This document shows, piece after piece, positions 33,389-36,055 of a DNA stretch of 36,055 nucleotides. This DNA comes from JBOGJG01 sp050747825. GTDB taxonomy: Bacteria; Acidobacteriota; UBA6911; RPQK01; JBOGJG01. The DNA is taken from contig JBOGJG010000301.1 of the NCBI GenBank assembly GCA_050747825.1, forward strand, positions 1-36,055, given 5' to 3'. The translations under genes and the position numbers were made by a program. Position 1 is the first letter of the stretch. Every line of letters begins with the position of its first letter. The notes beneath the pieces are model-generated. The model did not search any database, was not told the DNA's origin, and saw only the letters and a list, made by a program, of their open reading frames with translations.

Positions 33389-33632
33389 AACTCCTTCGAC
33401 TGCAACGGCCGTTCCAGTCCAGCGATGCCTGTCAAAATACAATTTGTACAGCTATTTACCTCCGGGGGGGAATAAACTACCGTAAATTATGTTGCTGAGT
33501 AAGGGCATATTTTACCTGGTATCGGCAAGCAGGGAGGGGAAAATATTACCCGAAGATGTATAATTGAGCCGCGCGCACCCAACGGGTACCCGCAAGCAGC
33601 CACTGCCCAATGTAATATGACGTTCCATATAG

Positions 33633-33638
33633 TATCAT
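33633..33638 (+). promoter_or_regulatory. -10 box of nadE, leaderless arrangement
   Basis: TATCAT ends 5 nt before the ATG at 33644. No Shine-Dalgarno is present. The longer in-frame start at 33617 would place this box inside the coding region. Confidence 0.4.
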
Positions 33639-33643
33639 CACTT

Positions 33644-35380
33644 ATGAAGTTGCGGCTTGCACTGGCTCAGATCAATCCCAAGACCGGCGACATCCGCGGG
33701 AATGCCTGCAAGATCCTGAAGGGAATCGGGCGGGCTCGCGAAGAGGGGTGCGACCTGGTTGTGTTCCCGGAAATGTGTCTGACCGGTTACTGCCTGGATG
33801 AGAAGCTGCTGATTAATCCCCAGTTTCTGAGAGAGAACCGCCTGGAACTGATGGAGAAGATTCTGCCGGCCTGCCGGGGAATAGCCGCAGTTGTGGGTTT
33901 CATTGACTTTGATGAGCAGCGAAGGGGGCCGGATAACCGCATCATCCGGCACAATGCGGCGGCCATCATTCAGGATGGCGAGCTGATTCAGATCGTACGC
34001 AAGCGGCTGCTGCCTTCCTATCGATATTTTGACGACAAACGTTACTTTGAGCCGGGCACCGAAGTGGAACCGGCCCAGATCAAAATCCGTCGCGGCAGCG
34101 TCCGCATTGGCGTCCTGATTTGTGAAGACCTGTGGGACAGAGGATACACCAGCAAGCCTTGCGCTTTATATAAGGAAAAAGGGGTCGATTATCTGTTTTG
34201 CATCAATGCCAGCCCTTTCGTCGCCAGCGCCGTCGGAGAACGGAACGGGAAGCGCTTTCGCCGGGAGGCCTTAATCCGGGAACAGATCGAGCGTTATGAT
34301 GTTCCAATCGTCTATGTCAACACGGTAGGCATCGGAGATAACGGCAAGAACATCATTCCTTTCGACGGCTTCAGCATGGGCTTTGACCGGAGTGGGAGGC
34401 GCGTGGCCTCCCTGAAGCAGTTTGAGGAAGACCAGCGCTCGATCTGCTTCGAAGACGGGCGAGCCGAGCCGGTGGACGAGCCCGCTTTCGACCGCGAAGC
34501 GGAAATCTACGATGCCCTGGTGATGTCGGTCCGCGATTATTTTGACAAGGTGGGCATTTTCAAACGCGTTCTGGAGGCGGTCTCGGGAGGGATCGATTCG
34601 GCATTGGGATCGGCTATTGCGTATGAGGCCATGGGGCCGGAACGGCTTTCGCTCTACAACCTGCCCTCCCGCTACAACTCCGCGACCACCCAGCGCTTAG
34701 CCCGTCAACTGGCCGAAAACTTCGGCGTCGATTTTCACGTCGTTCCTATCCAGGAGATGGTGGATCAGATTACGCGCGATTTCGAGCAATATCTGCACCC
34801 CATGGCCCAATCGACGACGCTGGAGAATCTGCAGGCTCGCGTGCGGGGTCTGATCATGATGGCAGAGTCCAATGATCAGCAGGGGCTGCTGCTGACCAAC
34901 GGCAATGAGACGGAGATCGCCCTCGGCTATGCAACGCTTTATGGTGATATGGTTGGAGGTCTTTCCGTTATTGGCGATTTACCCAAGCCGGACGTTTATC
35001 GGCTGGCGCGCTATGTGAATCGAAGGTGGGCCAGGGAGATGATTCCGGAGGGAATCTTTACCGTACCGCCCTCGGCAGAGTTGAAGCAAGATCAGGTAGA
35101 TCCTTTCGATTACGACGTTGTTGGACCGATCCTCAGTGACTTTATCGAAAAGGGATTGAGTCCCGACGATCTGGTTGGGGAGTTTGAAGAGTGCGAGATT
35201 CACCCTGGCTTGTACGCGAAGTATGACAGGGCGCAATTCCGGGAACTGGTGGAAGGCCTTTACCGCAGCCTCAACCGCTCAGTGTACAAGCGCCTGCAGG
35301 GAGCGCCGATCATCGTCATCTCCGAGCGCGCCTTCGGATTCGATCTGCGCGAGACGATCATTAATGGGTGGAGCGGGTGA
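33644..35380 (+). CDS. nadE: Glutamine-dependent NAD+ synthetase
   Basis: The product is 578 aa. The N-terminal carbon-nitrogen hydrolase (glutaminase) domain has the Glu43-Lys120-Cys160 triad: VVFPEMCLTGY, VRKRLLPSY and GVLICEDLWD. The C-terminal synthetase domain (from about residue 290) has the ATP pyrophosphatase loop EAVSGGIDSALG, LLTNGNETEIALGYATLYGD and GDLPKPDVYRLA. It amidates deamido-NAD+ using ammonia from glutamine. Start 33644 (MKLRLALAQINPKTGD) matches the family; the upstream ATG 33617 does not. A repeat-rich gap follows. Confidence 0.95.
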   Translation: MKLRLALAQINPKTGDIRGNACKILKGIGRAREEGCDLVVFPEMCLTGYCLDEKLLINPQFLRENRLELMEKILPACRGIAAVVGFIDFDEQRRGPDNRIIRHNAAAIIQDGELIQIVRKRLLPSYRYFDDKRYFEPGTEVEPAQIKIRRGSVRIGVLICEDLWDRGYTSKPCALYKEKGVDYLFCINASPFVASAVGERNGKRFRREALIREQIERYDVPIVYVNTVGIGDNGKNIIPFDGFSMGFDRSGRRVASLKQFEEDQRSICFEDGRAEPVDEPAFDREAEIYDALVMSVRDYFDKVGIFKRVLEAVSGGIDSALGSAIAYEAMGPERLSLYNLPSRYNSATTQRLARQLAENFGVDFHVVPIQEMVDQITRDFEQYLHPMAQSTTLENLQARVRGLIMMAESNDQQGLLLTNGNETEIALGYATLYGDMVGGLSVIGDLPKPDVYRLARYVNRRWAREMIPEGIFTVPPSAELKQDQVDPFDYDVVGPILSDFIEKGLSPDDLVGEFEECEIHPGLYAKYDRAQFRELVEGLYRSLNRSVYKRLQGAPIIVISERAFGFDLRETIINGWSG

Positions 35381-35387
35381 GTTTCAG

Positions 35388-35442
35388 GTTCCGAGTTCGA
35401 GTTTCAAGCTTCGAATCCACTTGGAGCGTGGGAACTTGGAAC
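35388..35442. repeat. Inverted repeat downstream of nadE
   Basis: GTTCCGAGTTC (35388-35398) can pair with GAACTTGGAAC (35432-35442), with one G-U pair. A TTTTTT run follows on the minus side, but it would lie after the stop of the convergent gene only in part. It is a possible terminator for nadE or a dispersed repeat. Confidence 0.4.
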
Positions 35443-35753
35443 TAAAAAATACACGCCGTGTACAACCCCAAGACCTCGTTACACCGCTTGCACTTGACCG
35501 TTTCGGGAATTTCGGCGAAGCGCGGGACTGTTTTCCAGATATCCACGTGGTCGGGGCGGATCTCGTCTTCTTCGCTGGCTGTCAATTCGGAGGTTCGCCG
35601 GATCTGTTGTACGCGGTATTTGTAAAAGCCGTCAAAGCCGCAGTTGTAGCAGGTAATTTTCTTAAAGCCTACGGCTAATTCGACCTGGCGGAAAGCATCT
35701 TCGTGAAGAATGTCCCCCTTCCTATTGTCCATGAATCGGCTGTCAAAAACCAT
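35442..35753 (-). CDS. Small hypothetical protein with two CxxC pairs
   Basis: The product is about 103 aa and is not recognised. CYNCGFDGFY and, about 45 residues later, CKRCNEVLGLY form a likely zinc-ribbon pair, separated by an acidic stretch (ELTASEEDEIRPDHVD). Such proteins often bind metal or nucleic acid. The start at 35753 (MVFDSRF) or 35732 (MDNRKG) is uncertain, as neither has a Shine-Dalgarno. The frame is open to 36017, but that upstream part reads antisense through an rRNA fragment and should not be called coding. Its amino-acid composition is ordinary. It is convergent with nadE. Confidence 0.5.
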   Translation of the reverse strand: MVFDSRFMDNRKGDILHEDAFRQVELAVGFKKITCYNCGFDGFYKYRVQQIRRTSELTASEEDEIRPDHVDIWKTVPRFAEIPETVKCKRCNEVLGLYTACIF

Positions 35754-35800
35754 TACCGGATAAATTAGCCTTTTTGGTCTGTTGGTTGCAACTCTCCCGA

Positions 35801-35820
35801 CGGGACCGTACGGGACCGTA
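35801..35820. repeat. Tandem 10-bp duplication next to the 16S slice
   Basis: CGGGACCGTA occurs twice in direct succession, ending 5 bp before the 16S-like segment. Confidence 0.7.
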
Positions 35821-35825
35821 TCATA

Positions 35826-35929
35826 AGTCCGGGGAGTAGGGCCGCAAGGCTGAAACTCAACGGAATTGACGGGCACCCGCACAAGCGGTGGAGTATGTGG
35901 TTCAATTCGACGCCACGCGAAGAACCTTG
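35826..35929 (+). pseudogene. Orphan 104-bp fragment of 16S rRNA
   Basis: By hand alignment from memory, bases 35853-35872 (AAACTCAACGGAATTGACGG) correspond to E. coli 16S 907-926. The match extends without gaps to about 880 on the left (GGGGAGTA, GGCCGCAAGG) and about 983 on the right (CCGCACAAGCGGTGGAG, ATGTGG, AATTCGA, ACGCGAAGAACCTT). About 15 of the 104 positions differ. Some of these are nearly invariant in bacteria (GGGGGCCC reads GGGCACCC; TTTAATTCGA reads TTCAATTCGA). No 16S likeness is seen on either side. Confidence 0.8.
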
Positions 35930-36055
35930 GATTTTTAATCCGTGGCCATCGGTGAAATCCGTGGTAAACTGATCTTTTGTTCTTTGACAATTTGGGAAAG
36001 TAAAAGGGCAAACACAAGTTTTAGGCGGTAGGCTTGAGACTGTAGGCTGCAGGTG
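35930..36055. other. Repeat-rich intergenic DNA at window end
   Basis: AATCCGTGG occurs twice (35937-35945 and 35956-35964). TTGTTCTTTGACAATTTGGG near 35978 resembles leader DNA found before some rRNA operons or CRISPR arrays, but neither is visible. The last 25 bases contain GTAGGCT twice. No gene is seen. Confidence 0.35.

Noticed and set aside
35754..36017. Extension of the small CxxC protein to a 191-aa protein
   Set aside because: The added part is the reverse translation of the 16S-like slice (for example VNSVEFQPCGP), so it is not a real protein segment.
1..36055. CRISPR array or intact tRNA genes
   Set aside because: No regularly spaced direct repeats and no tRNA-like T-loop (GGTTCRANTCC) within a cloverleaf were found by reading.

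Overview
The window reads as chromosomal DNA of a free-living, diderm, moderately GC-rich bacterium. The best guess is Acidobacteriota or a close relative. It has lpxC (lipid A, hence an outer membrane), a UB2H-type class A PBP, GltBD, ModABC and an AroD-AroE fusion. It also has two Tat-exported Gfo/Idh/MocA oxidoreductases, secreted PhoD-like and CehA/McbA-like hydrolases and a lipoprotein N-acyl-D-amino-acid deacylase, a mix typical of Solibacter-like Acidobacteriota and also seen in Planctomycetota. The phylum is an inference from gene content; no intact rRNA, tRNA or CRISPR array is present.

Layout. 1-2.3 kb: the 5' part of a minus-strand thioredoxin/TPR protein with an in-frame UGA at the redox-active position, a secreted hypothetical protein and a headless LacI-family remnant. 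2.4-13.8 kb: mscL with a Cys4 tail, a possible SDR stub, two Tat-type oxidoreductases, an exported methyltransferase plus D-aminoacylase pair, an outer-membrane-like protein, and divergent PhoD-like and CehA-like exported hydrolases followed by a DUF2911-like protein. 14-20.3 kb: gltB-gltD (ammonia assimilation). 20.3-22.9 kb: modABC on the minus strand (molybdate import). 23.0-27.5 kb: pgsA, then a nested mobile element (an IS5/IS1182-like copy inside an older inverted-repeat element), then aroDE-thrB (shikimate and threonine pathways). 27.5-31.7 kb: a PBP divergent from a ThiF/MoeB-like E1 enzyme, then a LolA-like protein. 31.9-35.4 kb: lpxC, a MITE, a stand-alone response regulator and nadE. 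35.4-36.1 kb: a small CxxC-CxxC protein, an orphan slice of 16S rRNA and repeat-rich intergenic DNA.

The strongest unusual signals are these. (1) The thioredoxin-like gene at 533-1 has an in-frame TGA exactly at the first position of a CxxC motif (UxxC), followed at once by a SECIS-like hairpin; conventional gene calling would split or miss it. (2) A stretch of about 104 bp aligns without gaps to E. coli 16S positions about 880-983 but stands alone. (3) Mobile repeats are woven into gene ends: an 18-bp inverted repeat contains the pgsA stop codon and its partner ends exactly at the aroDE ATG, an IS target duplication supplies the transposase stop codon, and a TA-flanked MITE overlaps the lpxC stop codon. 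(4) At least six genes at the head of transcription units have a TATAAT-like -10 box only 5-9 nt before the ATG and no Shine-Dalgarno, suggesting leaderless mRNAs, whereas genes inside units often have clear Shine-Dalgarno sites.
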